This document shows, one piece after another, positions 13,001 through 25,146 of a stretch of DNA of 64,000 bases. Source of the stretch: Lineus longissimus (lineage: Eukaryota; Nemertea; Pilidiophora; Heteronemertea; Lineidae); the NCBI RefSeq assembly GCF_910592395.1, contig NC_088325.1, positions 15,008,109 through 15,072,108 of the forward strand, read 5' to 3'. Made by a program: the position numbers and the translations under genes. Positions within the stretch are counted from its first letter, which is position 1, and each line of letters starts with the position of its first letter. The notes under the pieces were generated by a model that ran no database searches, was not told the origin of the DNA, and worked only from the letters and a program-made list of their open reading frames with translations.

Positions 13001-13418
13001 GGCCATTGCGACCATAGTTTGAAATCGAATGCCACCTGATCAGACAGTTTCTCAATATACGCATGGTTTTAATACTAGCAAAGCGGGAAATTGTTTTGCA
13101 TCTTTAAAACTTGAAAAATAGCTGCGTTCTCCTATAATCACTACAGGGTGTCATGTTCATCCCCTGATTATGTATCTCATGAATTCACTTTGCCAATATT
13201 GTAAAAGGGCAAATTTTAAAGGCCCCTTTGAAACTGAAAATGGTGCAGCTGGCAGAAAAGACACCATTCTGTCAAGCTTGTACGTGAAATGAAAAACTGA
13301 AAAATATGTTCATTGACAATAAAGGCTTCATGGCATAGTCGGTAAGACGGCAAGGATCAAGTGGTGAAGTCCCGAGTTCGAACCCACTCGACGAACATTT
13401 TTCATTTTTTCTTTACAC
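13001..13418 (+). repeat. Dispersed repeat, copy 1, tRNA-like end
   Basis: This segment matches 25147-25562 along nearly its whole length in the same orientation, from CCATTGCGACC to a T-rich end. Roughly four of five positions agree by eye, with small indels. Shared words include GAAATCGAATGCCA, TTTTGCATCTTTAAAAC, CTGATTATGTATCT, TTGTAAAAGGGCAA and GGCTTCATGGC. The last 75 bp form a tRNA-like module followed by T-runs. About 12.1 kb separates the copies. The origin is either two insertions of one element or a local duplication. Flanking sequence stops matching abruptly, which favours insertions. Confidence 0.92.
13324..13396 (+). repeat. tRNA-like Pol III module, copy 1
   Basis: An A-box-like TGGCATAGTCGG lies at 13331-13342 and a B-box-like GAGTTCGAACCC at 13374-13385, a spacing usual for tRNA genes. 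They are followed by ATTTTTCATTTTTTC, a good Pol III terminator. The acceptor stem does not pair, so this is not a working tRNA gene but a tRNA-derived promoter as in SINEs. Unusually, the module lies at the 3' end of the repeated unit rather than the 5' end. Confidence 0.6.
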
Positions 13419-16302
13419 GTGAGCTAAAGTGCAGTTGGTCGTTTGATGGTCGGGCGTTTGTGTTTTTAAATTGGCCGTTAGGGTTTCTATGCATGCATAT
13501 CAGCTTTAAGGGATTTATTGATAAAAAATATCTTTAACGGTTCTAAAGCTTTGTGTGAATAATTCCATCTGACCACAACCTTCTTCAGGGTGTCGGATAT
13601 CCAGCACCATTAGTTTGCTTTCCATAAGACAATGGTAGCACTGATGCTCATTAATATCGATAATAATTAGCAAAGTAATTAGTGGATGAGGAATGAAAAG
13701 AAATGATGAGTCATGCAACAAAAATGTGCCTTTTGTTCATGTGGTGTATTTGTTGCTGGATTCTTGTTGGATGCAGTGTGGGGGAGTCATTGTATCATGA
13801 TGTTTCATTGATGAGTAGCAAAGTCAGCTATTTCCAATATAAAGCCATGAACCAGGTGTCAGCCTCACAGAGAAAACGTTTAAGTACAAAGTATCGAATC
13901 TCTCATTGATCGAACAAAAACTAAATGCAGCATACACTCCACACGACAGCAATGCACAGCCATCTTGATTGAAAACGATCAAGGCTTCAGACCACTTCAC
14001 GCGCAGTGAACGTGAGTCAGCGTGGCGACACGAGGAGCCGTGCTGACGGCATGACGGACACCCCGGAGGGAAACTCGAGTTTGTTTCACTCAAGCTTGGA
14101 CAAATATCAAAATATATTTGATACGAAAGTGTGTGCTAATGCTCCTCCCATTGAACGTGGAAGGTGTATCACCTTTTTTGTTCATTTGTTACATTGAATT
14201 GTACATGGGTTGAGGTCTTGTTATGTTGACTCGGAACATATTCCATTCTTAATGAAATTGCAAGTGGTTATAGTGGAATCACCGGTCCATGTGCTTGTTA
14301 GGATACTGGGATGTGATATTTTGAATTATATATCTAGTGGTTTCGAGTGCACGTTAGCGCTCATGCAAGAGACAAGTGGGTAGATATTAGCTATGGTTTT
14401 GAGAAGTTTACGTGATGACTAGGCATAATGTAGGGTCTTACAATTAGTGTAGAGCATCTGCATTTGTTCCTTATTTGCACCAACTGTCCATGGTCTATTT
14501 GTGTACATGTAGGCCTACTTGTATCGGGATAGCCTTGTTAAGGTGCATATTTGTCCCTAAAATACATATTTCTAAATAGTTGTGAAGTTTCTCGGTCACC
14601 AACTTAACGTGCGCACTGGCCTCTCTTAAAAATTCGGCCTATGTTTGGTCAGTGCTCATCTATTTTTCCTGTCTTTCTGCTTCTGATGTAGTGAGAGCTT
14701 GATATGTGCATGTTTTGTAGACTTGTGGCATTATTCCCTGATCTTGACCTTAAACGGGACACTTGTTGGCAAAGGTATTAGGATTGTTGGATTAAAGTCA
14801 AGTAATAGCTAAGATCTTAAGGTAGGAACGGCCATTGGGCCAAGTCAAGTTTGCTCTAGGTAAATAAAGTATTTGTGTTGTATTTGAGTACTTTGAAGAT
14901 AAGTTGAAGATTTGACTGTGGGCCATGTTAGTATGTGTGCATAACGATGTGCATGATATTGAATTTTGAAAAACTTGTCATTGAGGAATACGCACGTGTG
15001 ACTGACTTGGAGAGCATTTGTAAGGTAACTACTATGACTATTTAGTCCTCAGTGATCCATGATATGTTATGATGGATGTGTGCTGAATGCTTCCAATTAT
15101 TTTTGTAGGCAAATCAATCTTGAGGTTCACCAGCCTCGGATCTTCGAACCCTGCATTTCAATGCCTGTATATTCAGCATATGTGTAGTTGCAGCTGCAGC
15201 CTATATAAGGCACAGATGTTGTACGCGGCGCGTGTTCCTTACAACTAACGCTTTCAGTAAAATAACATTTCGTTTTTCTGACGCCGAGTATTTTTTGTGG
15301 ATCCATATAACACATTTCGTTTGATGATAATACCATATCATGACAGTGTACGTCCCTGCACCTAAAGTTCAGCTTCCAGACAAAAGCGATAAACTCACAA
15401 AACGACAAAGAGGTGTGCAGTATTTTTTTACTGTCCCATGTCGCATGTGGTACAACGGATAAAGAACAGAGGCAATAAATCATCTTCGAGGCCCGCATCC
15501 AAATGTGTCGTTCCAACTATGATATTTGCGGATAGAAAATACTGAATTAGCATACCAATCTTCATTATGCTACCACGAAACAGTTGTTGTGTTTGTGCAA
15601 TATGTGTGTTTAGAAAGTGGGCAATTGTGGAAAAAAAGAGATTTTAAATCGAAGGATGATGTACATGGTTAACACATGAACAAAGTGTCGTTACAAAATG
15701 AATGAAGTTAGCGTTACATCTAATAGTGTTACAACATGCATTACTATTAGATGATGCTACGATGATTGATTGAACTAGGACAACTTGATGTTCAGTTTTA
15801 GACTTATTAATGATTACAGCTGTGTTTTTTTGTGTAAATTGACATTCATCTATGGTCGTGCTTTTCACCATATTTAGTGTATGCTAAGTAAATTATGAAG
15901 CAGATATAAAAAAAGAAATTTGATATAAACCCGCCAGCTGCCACTTATAAAAGGAGGCTGGAAGAAGGTAAATAGGACTGTTTGTCAGGGATAATTTGAA
16001 ATGAAATATGATGTGCCTGTTCCTGCCTGTGTGACCATGGCCCAGTTGCTCAACCGGCGTTAGGGACAAATGCCAGTGATAGCTCAACTAAGCGTTATCT
16101 CCTTTGGTAAATTTCATTGACAAGTAGCAGCCATAGGACATAGTGACAACGTTACCGCTAACGACGGGCCTGGCCATCTCTGCAGTAACTACGCGATGTG
16201 GGTCTGCATCTCCAAGACGCAGCGAAGGCTAAGTGGGGGAAGTTACAGAAAACACAATAATTCCAGAGTTGTGAAACATCATTCAACTAGACTTAAAACC
16301 AT
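13419..16302. other. Non-coding stretch
   Basis: No gene is recognised. A minus-strand frame at 15516-15127 (129 codons) is the longest here and has no known motif. A plus-strand frame at 14947-15024 begins MCMILNFEKLVIEEYARV and meets an AAG|GTAACT donor, but it has no partner. The palindrome GTAGGCCTAC lies at 14509-14518. TATCAAA and TTTGATA form a short hairpin near 14105-14125. Confidence 0.4.
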
Positions 16303-16335
16303 AAACTGTGAAATTTTCGCGAACATTTTATAATT
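16303..16335 (+). repeat. CGTGAAA-family repeat fragment
   Basis: ATAAACTGTGAAATTTTCGC followed by GAACATTTTA matches the start of the copy at 37378 and the minus-strand copy at 56702-56756. Only the core is preserved. Assignment rests on the TGTGAAATTTTCGCGAAC word. Confidence 0.5.
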
Positions 16336-16705
16336 AAATTTTTAAAAAGAGCAAACACTTTAACTGACAACAGTGATTAGCAAATATAGTCTGTTCTGAT
16401 GTTATTCTCCTCATCCAGACTCGTGCACTTGACATCCACCTGTTATAGCGAAAACCTGACCAATATATCACCATAAAAACATTCACGCAACCGCATTGAC
16501 CAGAAACATTTAGTTATATAACACTATATAAGTATGCTTCACGCACAATATCAAACTTTTGCATTAATAATAACCAATTAAATAATTTACACCAATTAAT
16601 ACAGTTCTGCAAACAGCACTTTTCGCCATTGTGCGCGATATTGGCAAACTGTTCCGCAATGTAGGCGTAGGTCAGTCTGTATGTCAATATGTATTGTTTT
16701 CTTAC

Positions 16706-16776
16706 AACAGCTTGACAAGTGGTGAAAGAACCTGGTTTATCCAGGATTGAGTGGGTCTGGATAGCTTGACAGGTGT
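16706..16776 (-). CDS. Possible internal exon, unknown protein
   Basis: Read on the minus strand, a strong pyrimidine tract (TCTTCCTTCTCCTTTCAG) precedes a 71-bp segment that ends at a TT|GTAAGA donor. This is the cleanest acceptor-donor pair I found. Two frames are open through it. One reads TPVKLSRPTQSWINQVLSPL and onward. The other reads TCQAIQTHSILDKPGSFTTC and stays open about 60 codons into the presumed intron. No family is recognised. The next strong minus-strand acceptor upstream in transcript order is at 18241, where a 45-codon proline-rich frame runs to 18103, but phase does not prove a link. A chance pairing remains likely. Confidence 0.2.
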
Positions 16777-17327
16777 CTGAAAGGAGAAGGAAGAAATGAT
16801 CTGAAGTATTTATTCAGAAATAATTGTGATGTTGTTGATATAGGTTGTATCGAAATAAATTCAATGGTCCAAGATTTTCCATTCGGCATCTTCGTTGAGT
16901 TGGGAAATATTCTTGATATATCAAGGTCAAAATAAAACTTGTCCAAATGTTTTCACCATCAAGTTCACAGAAACAACTTTTACTTATCACGGGTCATAAT
17001 GCTTTAATAAGCATCAAGACCAGCCATTCTGCATGTCTCCAACAACACACAATAGACAGAATAAGAAATAAGAAGTATAAAGCAGACATGACGGAGTAGA
17101 AAAAATGTGACTCTTTGACATCAAAGTCAGGTCATTTGGACACTCCATCCATCATATCTAGGTTAGAGAGGATTATTGACCCATAGAATCCCGGAGGTGC
17201 CCATCATGCATGCGACTGTCATCTGGTGTTCCGATGGGCAAATTTGTTATATTGTAGTCTTATCCAGCTGGTGCGGAGGTCCAGAAATGAACAATGTGCG
17301 CTGACCTTGGGATCGTATTCCTCTCAG

Positions 17328-17474
17328 GTCATTCGAAGCTATGTTAGCGAGATCTGGATGAGACACCATTCAGAGCCTGTGAAAGATGTAAAAGTTTTTA
17401 GAAAGCAAAAAGATAAGCTGGTTGATCTTGCACTTCTAAGCATGGCCGAGTCTGGTGGTACTTTTATGTCTTAA
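17328..17474 (+). CDS. Possible terminal exon, unknown protein
   Basis: An acceptor-like TCGTATTCCTCTCAG ends at 17327. A 48-codon frame then runs to TAA, starting VIRSYVSEIWMRHHSEPVKD and ending SMAESGGTFMS. It is rich in charged residues with few rare-looking codons, which is more protein-like than most frames here. The same frame is open 34 codons upstream, so the acceptor may be fortuitous. No AATAAA lies within the next 100 bp, which weakens the case for a terminal exon. No homology is recognised. Confidence 0.16.
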   Translation, partial: VIRSYVSEIWMRHHSEPVKDVKVFRKQKDKLVDLALLSMAESGGTFMS

Positions 17475-20199
17475 GTAGTCTGTGAGAGATTAGACACGCT
17501 CCAAATAACTGAACAAGCGACATCTTAGGACATAGTGGCTTTGAAAACTATACTGAGTGATCTGTAATGCAATACATGACGAACTGGTGACCCTGGAGGA
17601 AAGCGACACCATCAGAGATATTTGCCCTCTCGATCACAAGAAGATGTATACTGACCAGGCGACGAAGCATGCATGGTAGGATCTATCTCTTTGATCTATT
17701 TGATATGGAATGGACTTGAGCCTGTGTTGTTAACTAAAATGAGTACAAACCAAGAATGGTGTAGAATCGCGCCTCAGAGTTGACTTCTCACCATTCTTAT
17801 GGCATGGATATCCCAACCAGCTCCAACCTGATTGGGCAGACTAATATCAAAAGTGCAAATATGATAACTGGTCAGCCACTCCATTCTTTTCATATACGAA
17901 AAGACTAATGCATTATAGATTACTAAGATCCTTTGGGGATGTCCAGTGTGCCACAAAGCTGTCAACCAATCTCTCCCTCTCGATAGATTTCCGTTACTGG
18001 GTCCGATTTCCGTGTGTCCTCCGGCGTGGTGAAATGGACATTGGGTCTTGGCTAATGTATCATCTTAGTTATCGGATAATGGATCAGGGGAGACGACAGG
18101 GGTCACGATCGATTACTGTCAGGGTCAGGTCTTTGAGGAGGTATTGGAGACCGAGAGTGGGCACCATTAGGAGGTGGATCCAGGGGTCTTAGAATATGAT
18201 TTTGCCATTGGGAATTGTAAATATGGATCAGCCTGATCACCCTAAGATGGTGGGGTGGGCGAAGGAGGGAAGTAAGGGAAACAGGTGTAAGGTATTTGAA
18301 GACAGTTGTGGAATACATCGCAGGAACTAAAATCATTTGTGCTGCGCGTTGAATGGACATTCTGACTTCCAGTCTGGTACTCCTCGACCCATGACCACTA
18401 TTCCGGTACTATCATTTCTAGGTGGTTAAGCAATCACCATAAATGGATGGCTTTTGTCAGTTACATTATTTCCGCGACTGGCCAGATCACATGGGTGGCC
18501 AGTCTGACGTTGCCTGATTGCCAAGCATATCCTGTTAGAGCTCTGACATATAAATTATTCATGCTATGTTGAATGTAAGCAACGTTCACATAAGAGAAAA
18601 TAACAGAAATAGACGCGGATAATGAACATCATAATGTGTCCTGGCAGCCATTAGCCATCACGACCTGAGGCACTATCTTATACTCTCTGCAATACTACAA
18701 AAACGATTAGGAAGAAAACCAACCACTACTGTCTCCTCCTCCATTAGTAGCACTCTCTGGATATTAATCATTCTATCCCCAAGGGGGATAAGGCATAGAT
18801 GTAGACATTCATCATACGAGTGTCTCCACTTGGATGTCTTCAGTCCTTATAATCTATTGAATGGGTGCACTCAAAACAATAGCTTATGTCTTCAGGCGCC
18901 AGAATAAGATATACCAAATGTGTTTCTTGTAAAGAGAGTGTGTAGAAAGCGATTTTGTAAGACACTTTATAACACGGCTTCAGTGCAGCTAGCAAAAAAT
19001 GCACGCCTCTTATCCACTTTTGAATCGAGTGAGCGATTGTCTCTGCGATACTGAAGTTATCGATATGTGTGTGCCTGTGGTGTTGTTATTAGCCATGTCC
19101 GTCTTTGTCGAATCACACTTCACAGTTTAATGTGAAATCAAAGTTAACAGGAATAGCAACACTGAACAAATATTTGCTACGAAGTTATTGGGCACATACA
19201 GAACACAGTCCAGAGACAGTGTCTACATTTGGTGGGACGGGAGCAATAGGAACCCCCTTCTGTTTGTGTATCTCTGTATTCTTGTACTATAACGGTTACT
19301 GCATTTGATATGAGGATAAGAATCAGACACAGGAGGATTTAGTTCGTATTCACTGCTCTCTAAATGAGCAAAATGTTCTGTTTTTCTCATCGATCAACTT
19401 GTCTCATACCAAGTGACATAGACTAAGCTTTTAGTTCGTAGTCTAGAGCCACACGTCTCTCTTAGTACTGTTTTATATCGACCCTGCACTAAACAATCCT
19501 AATGTATCATCCTGTGATCTGATACGATTATTCCGGGGATGCAGTCAGACAGGATCGCGAAGAATAATACTGCCATGATACGAACATGATCCCACGGTGG
19601 GATGATGCCCATGATGTTTGAAATGGATATCATTGTATCTTAAAGTACACAGGGGGACCATCTTAGGCAAGATACCCAAAAAAGGGGGCAGCTTAAACTG
19701 AAGGAAGTTAATCATGGTATTTGTTTGTATCCAATAGTCCCAACACTGACGAACATTGACCAAGCTCAACATCTATCTATGGCATTGACGAACTCAACAT
19801 TACTCTTGAATTTGCTTCGACAGTACCCTATATTCCTTTCGCTGACTGCAGACACCCGTCCCTCTGACACATTTTAAACTCAATTCCGGGCTGCTGAGCT
19901 TTATCATATCCTGCCAATGCCAACCTATCCTCGCTGCTTCTCCTGGCCCCTCCCACAGAATGCTAACATCTGTATCTGAGAGTTCAAACACTGACCACAA
20001 TGGTCATGTCCCTTATGCTGTCCACTTCACATACCAGACACCACAACATGAGAATGATGGTCATCCAAGTGAAAGAGTCCACTGAATTCTCAATACATCT
20101 GTCTAGTTCTCAACCCGTTGTCATATTTCTGCCACCCTTGATCAGAAATCCTTTGTTCCCTGGTTAATTTGCATGACCCTATTGGTATGAATATTTGCA

Positions 20200-20576
20200 G
20201 TGGTCGTTGTCACGACATCTAATTTGACGGTCAAAGAGACAGCGTATTTGCTTTTTGAAGAATTTCCCTCAAGAAACACTTACCGTGATGTCCAAGTAAT
20301 TAGTTGCTTGCAGTGTGCAACATCTACGTCATCTACTTATAGCCAAGTTTTGAGAACCAAGTCCACATCCTGGTACATAGCTCCTCTTGTGAAGGACAAG
20401 GATATCAAGGACTGAAATCTGCTCTGGAGACTTTTCAGAATGTAGCTCAGCCTGAACATGACAAATGCATCACCAACGTTGTGTATGGTATAAAGCAAGA
20501 TTCATGTGGAGAAAACTACTTCGCCTTGTCAATGGATTGTGATACCTGCCATAGACCTTCACAGTGCTTATCTTGA
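20200..20576 (+). pseudogene. Possible frameshifted coding remnant
   Basis: Two overlapping plus-strand frames cover this segment. The first, 20200-20415, contains TSNLTVKETAYLLFEEFPSR. The second is open from 20343 to a TGA at 20574-20576 and contains YQGLKSALETFQNV and NVVYGIKQDSCGENYFALSM. Taken together they look like one protein-coding stretch broken by a shift in the overlap. A third frame continues with SAYLENGDFDIFVQPMQHFL to 20697. I recognise no family; a decayed transposon protein or processed pseudogene are possible. On the opposite strand, 20797-20601 is also open after a strong acceptor, so the strand is uncertain. Confidence 0.18.
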
Positions 20577-21439
20577 GAACGGAGACTTTGACATATTCGT
20601 TCAACCAATGCAACATTTCCTAAGTTCAGCATCATCATGTGACTCTGAGGAACACGCACACGTGGGTTCCACCGCAGCTGCTCGTTGGTGTAAATGATTG
20701 GCAATGACTATACATTTAGATGATGCTAAGTCCATTGTGTCGAGATTGTGGTTGGAACTGGTTATCATGTGATCAAAGGAGCAATTGGGAGGCTGGCCTT
20801 GGAGAAAGAGAAAAACAACTTAATCAGAGGAAGATTTAAAAGAAACAGTCTGATTTTGCACCTCTGAGGGCACGCCTTGCTGTGTCGGGAACTACGGGAT
20901 AAAGACTATCTGTCCCTTGTGGATCCCAAAGTTGTTGTCTGGTTTGCAGTTCGTACAAGTCATCTCAGTCTCAGACTTGAATTCTTCGTATCCCTACACA
21001 ATTCGCTGAAACCATGTGGTAAATCTTCTAGCCATCTCATCAGATGACGTATCAAGGCTCACACAGGGTTCAACCGAAATCTGATTTGCACTCTGAATAT
21101 CTCTGATTCAATTTTATCCATCACTGCGAATATTTAACTTGATTAAAGTAGCCACATTCTACTCTGCTTCGTCGTCAATCGAATGAAGTTAGCAATGCAA
21201 ACATCTCGTCTGCCATAAATATTCTTCACGGACATTAATTTCTGCCGACAAACAAAGCATGAGGCAAGTTTCGTCATCTTGCGCACCAGCAGACAAAGGC
21301 CAGAGAAATTATCCTGATAATTCTTATCCGAAAGTGTTACATCTTATACGCATAATGCATTCAGTAGCATGGATGTATACTTTCACTCTCGCAAGAGTGA
21401 TTTATTACATCTTCTGCATAATTTTCTCATTTTCCAAAA

Positions 21440-21700
21440 ATGGTGAGTCATCGTAATCTAGCTCGCTCTCAGGTGGACGATTATTGTAGTCGCTCCCGTG
21501 ACAACCGCTTTGTCAGTTTCAGGACCCCATACGTCTTTGTCAATTTCAAAGCCTTTTCCGATATATTGTGCAATGAAGTCATTGTCCAATCAGAGATGAT
21601 TAAAGTTAAAGACGGGGATTTTACTTTCACAATCACCGAGAAGAAAAGAATGATTTATCTCCATTGCCTTTGCGCGATATTTTTCATCTTGCTTGATTGA
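21440..21700 (+). CDS. Small open frame with good start context
   Basis: CAAAAATGG gives a favourable eukaryotic start (A at -3, G at +4) and opens an 86-codon frame ending in TGA. The N-terminal half is polar (MVSHRNLARSQVDDYCSRSR). The last 16 residues (MIYLHCLCAIFFILLD) are hydrophobic and could span or anchor in a membrane. No promoter, splice site or homology supports it, and the start overlaps a GTGAGT donor-like word. It could equally be the first exon of something else, or noise. Confidence 0.15.
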   Translation: MVSHRNLARSQVDDYCSRSRDNRFVSFRTPYVFVNFKAFSDILCNEVIVQSEMIKVKDGDFTFTITEKKRMIYLHCLCAIFFILLD

Positions 21701-22346
21701 TTGATTGGACTATAGCGGATGAAGTCAATCGAGGTATTATCAGCAATTTTTCATCTTGGTGTCATCGTAGTTTCACCATTTTTAGGTGGCGACTTGCGTT
21801 CTGTACAATATTTCAGAATTGGGTTGAAGTACATTGCATGACCAGGCGCTAACGAAATGAATTGCATTCAAATTTAGACTTGAGGAGTTCCTTCCAAAAT
21901 GATTTTGAAAGGGAAGTGTAAACATTCCCAAGACAGCAGGGCAGAAGGCATAACATCTATGTTGGGTGGGCTCGGCTAAGAAGTCCAGGAACCTCTTGTC
22001 TCTAGATATTCAAAAGCAAGACTTCTATACGATGTATCTTGAAAATCTTGGGTGACTTTATATCACCACCAACCCAGCTGCAAATAGTGCCTTAAGCAGA
22101 GTAACGCTCCGAACAAATTGCATCGCCCTGAGCACGAGTGTAATTTGTAGGTTCATTGTAAGAACCTGTTAAGCCTTATTAGCTTGAATTATATGTTATT
22201 TGGATAACTGAAGAATGACAATGACATCACAACATGTAATGCTCTTCTTGTATTTAATTGGCCGATTTAATGACGTTCAGAGTGACAAACTTCCGTCATC
22301 TTACGGTCTATTTAACTTAAATGGTTACTTGCAGTAATTTTCTCAC

Positions 22347-22446
22347 CTCCAATCTCTGAAGCTGCTCTGACCTCACATTATTGCGATCAGTCATAAAGGA
22401 AACCAGCAGGATGTGGAAGAAAGGAGCTGGCCAACTTTGGGGGATA
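22347..22446 (-). CDS. Possible exon, unknown protein
   Basis: On the minus strand, GGGATAATTTTTTCTTTAG is followed by a 100-bp segment closing at GGAG|GTGAGA, a near-perfect donor. One frame is open throughout. It includes MTDRNNVRSEQLQRLE, so the segment could hold the start codon of a protein or be an internal exon with its first base completing a codon. The exon would end in phase 0. No next exon of matching phase and similar quality was found, and no family is recognised. The evidence is splice-signal strength alone. Confidence 0.2.
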
Positions 22447-25146
22447 CTAAAGAAAAAATTATCCCAACTGAATTCAAATTAGTCTTAATTGACATTTTAT
22501 CTTTCCGCAGTTGGATACCACACATAGAGTGACTCATTTCAGTTGGATTTATTGGAGTGGAAACTTCAATCCAATTTGAAACCAAAATGTATTATTTGTG
22601 GAAGAAAAAACTGTCAAGAAACTGCCTATCAATAGGGATGATGTGTTGAGAGGGACCCGACTTGACTGCCTCGTAATCAAAAAAGTCTCAAAAGTCTTCC
22701 TCTTCCTTGTCACTTTTTAACAAGATGCTCAATCGTTTTCAAAATCGTATAAACTTTCACCTATCGTTTTTCAACCTCCGGACTTTCAATTCTGAATATC
22801 AGAAAGGGGGATATGATCCCAGGTGAAAAGTCCACAATTTTCACCCATTTAACGTCAATCTGAAGTGGGTATTATCTTGGGGGCTTGGGTTGGCTTTGTT
22901 ATGTGGCAAGTCATGACATCCCTTCGGGAACATCTGTGGGTGGGGGTGGGAGATCCGCAGCACTGAGCAGGTTTTGACAGGCTGAGGCCAAACGAAATGA
23001 GTCCTAAGGAAGTCAATCCGTGATGAAATCCAGACGCCGTGTATCAAGAAGTAGTGTCGGAAGTGGGAGGTCATTTTCGGACCAATTTACCAAAATCCAT
23101 TGTGAATTTCTATGCATATTCATTGTCCTAGTTTACCTCTCAATTCCACAACAAGAAGACTCACGAGACAGGCCATTCGTTATCATATTCATGCCTTCCT
23201 GAGACGAGGACTAGGCCAATCCACTGCATCTAGAGTGTAACAACTAGGAAAGTGTTAGCAGTATCTTGAGAACATCAAGCATTCTCCTTACCCTTGTGAG
23301 AGTTGGCTCTGTCTTTGGTAGTTCAATCCATTCAATTCAATTGAAGAAATGAAGTACCATGCAGAGTTTGACGTGCATTGTATTGTGCATTGTGTTGATG
23401 TCTAAGATGTACGCAGTGAGCAGGCCATAACGACTCTTGGGGGCACATGGTGACTCAAGTGGGAATTGTGCGTTGATTTCGTGGGTTTCAATGTATTAAA
23501 ACGTGATACGGCATTACTGCGTGCTTGGGCTTGTTGTGGCATGGGTGCAGGTGTGAGCACCTTTTACAGGAGCAGAATGGATTTAATGAAGCATGAATGA
23601 GGAGATATTTGGCCTCTGGGTGATATGAGAGGAGGTCGTGCTCTCCAACTCATTAGACAGTCCATGATACTTTGATAGAATTTATTCAAATGTCGAGACA
23701 GTCGGCGAGAATGGTGATATAGCAATGGTTTCTGGTATGAAGAATTATGTTGATAAAGATAATGTGCCCAACAGAACTTGTGTAGGTGCAATCGTTTTGC
23801 GATGATTTCTGACGCTACAGAATCCGCCCTGCGGATTGAAGGGAGTTGATTCTAACGATTGAGAGCAGCTTTGTAGATTGCTTGGTCAGTTCAATCAACA
23901 TGATCAACGGCACGGCTCCATCAGAACGTAGTGTGCAAGTTACAGTGTGCGGTGGCGATATATCTCTCGAACTTTTCAACCGTCTTTTCAACATTCAGGT
24001 ATCAAAATAAGTGTGAATGACCAGACAACGTTTGATGGGTCAAAAGTGCTATTCAACTTCGAATGCGTAGGCCTTTGTGGTGTAAATGGCCATGACTTTG
24101 AGAGTAAACTTGATATCCCATATTTATGATATTGTATGGGAAGGCTGGTTTCGATTCACGGTCTTTTGTTAGTTGAGAAATCTTTGTCTCACTATGTCTA
24201 CCTCATGTTGAGATTTGATGCATATTTTGACCATGTTTACAACCAGGCCTAGGGGTCAGATATCACCCTACGTAGGTATGATTTAGCGATGCGTTGACAT
24301 GTAGGTTCGCGTATGAAAGATGCAGTCAAACTGGACGAGATAACTATGAAATATAATTGGAACTCCGGAGTATAAATCAGCAGTAATTTGTGAATAGGCT
24401 ATTTTGTGCAGCAGTAGGAAGTTTTAGAGGTGTCGAGATCTCAACATGTTGGATTGAGTGTTCTATAAGTATAAAACCGTCAAACCTCTTCGTCAGCATG
24501 TTTTGCTCGAAGGCTGTATGGCGTTTTATTGACATGACCGTGCCTTAACGGTCCAAAAGGTCTCAATGGGCATTTTCTGATAGTACTAGGTTCATGTATT
24601 TCATGATCTCTGCCAAATATCTTTCGAACTTTTCTCAAAAGAGTCGAGCCTTAATGGGTTAAGATAGGGAAAGAATTGAAACACCAATAGCAGTCATCAA
24701 AGCGTGAACCCTCTTACATATCAAATTATCATTCAGTCCCGAGGCAACGGAAGCATCGGTGGAAAGGGGAAGGGTCGTAAAGTCAACCGTTCGTCTAGAC
24801 AGGGCCAGGGGCATCAAGGGGTTGCTAAGGGATGCTGCCCTTTGTGATAAAGATGCGTCAAACCACGCGAGAATAGGTTTAAATGATAACAATATCTCAC
24901 ACTAGCCATCTGTAGCAGGGTCACGGTGTTATAATTGATGTTGCATTATAATGAGGCATCCTAGTGGGCCTAAATTGTTCGATGGCCCTTCGGGCCTGCA
25001 GCATGCATTGAGGTGATGAGAAACCCTGCAACTGAAGTAAACAGGCTTGGAGAAAAGGTGAGCAGTCATGACGTATCAAGTCCATCGGGCCAGAAAAAAA
25101 AAACCAAGATCACATGAACTGCTATCGCAGATTGGATATAACATTG
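22447..25146. other. Non-coding stretch
   Basis: No gene is recognised. A minus-strand frame at 24892-24659 and a basic plus-strand peptide in the same place (NGSIGGKGKGRKVNRSSRQG) oppose each other and neither has support. GTGCATTGTATTGTGCATTG near 23373 is a short local duplication. Confidence 0.4.

Noticed and set aside
13324-13396. Functional tRNA gene
   Set aside because: The acceptor stem and T stem do not pair; only the promoter boxes are kept.
23373-23394. Sequence resembling miR-33 (GTGCATTGTA...)
   Set aside because: It is a local duplication of GTGCATTGT and no complementary arm lies within 100 bp, so no precursor hairpin can form.
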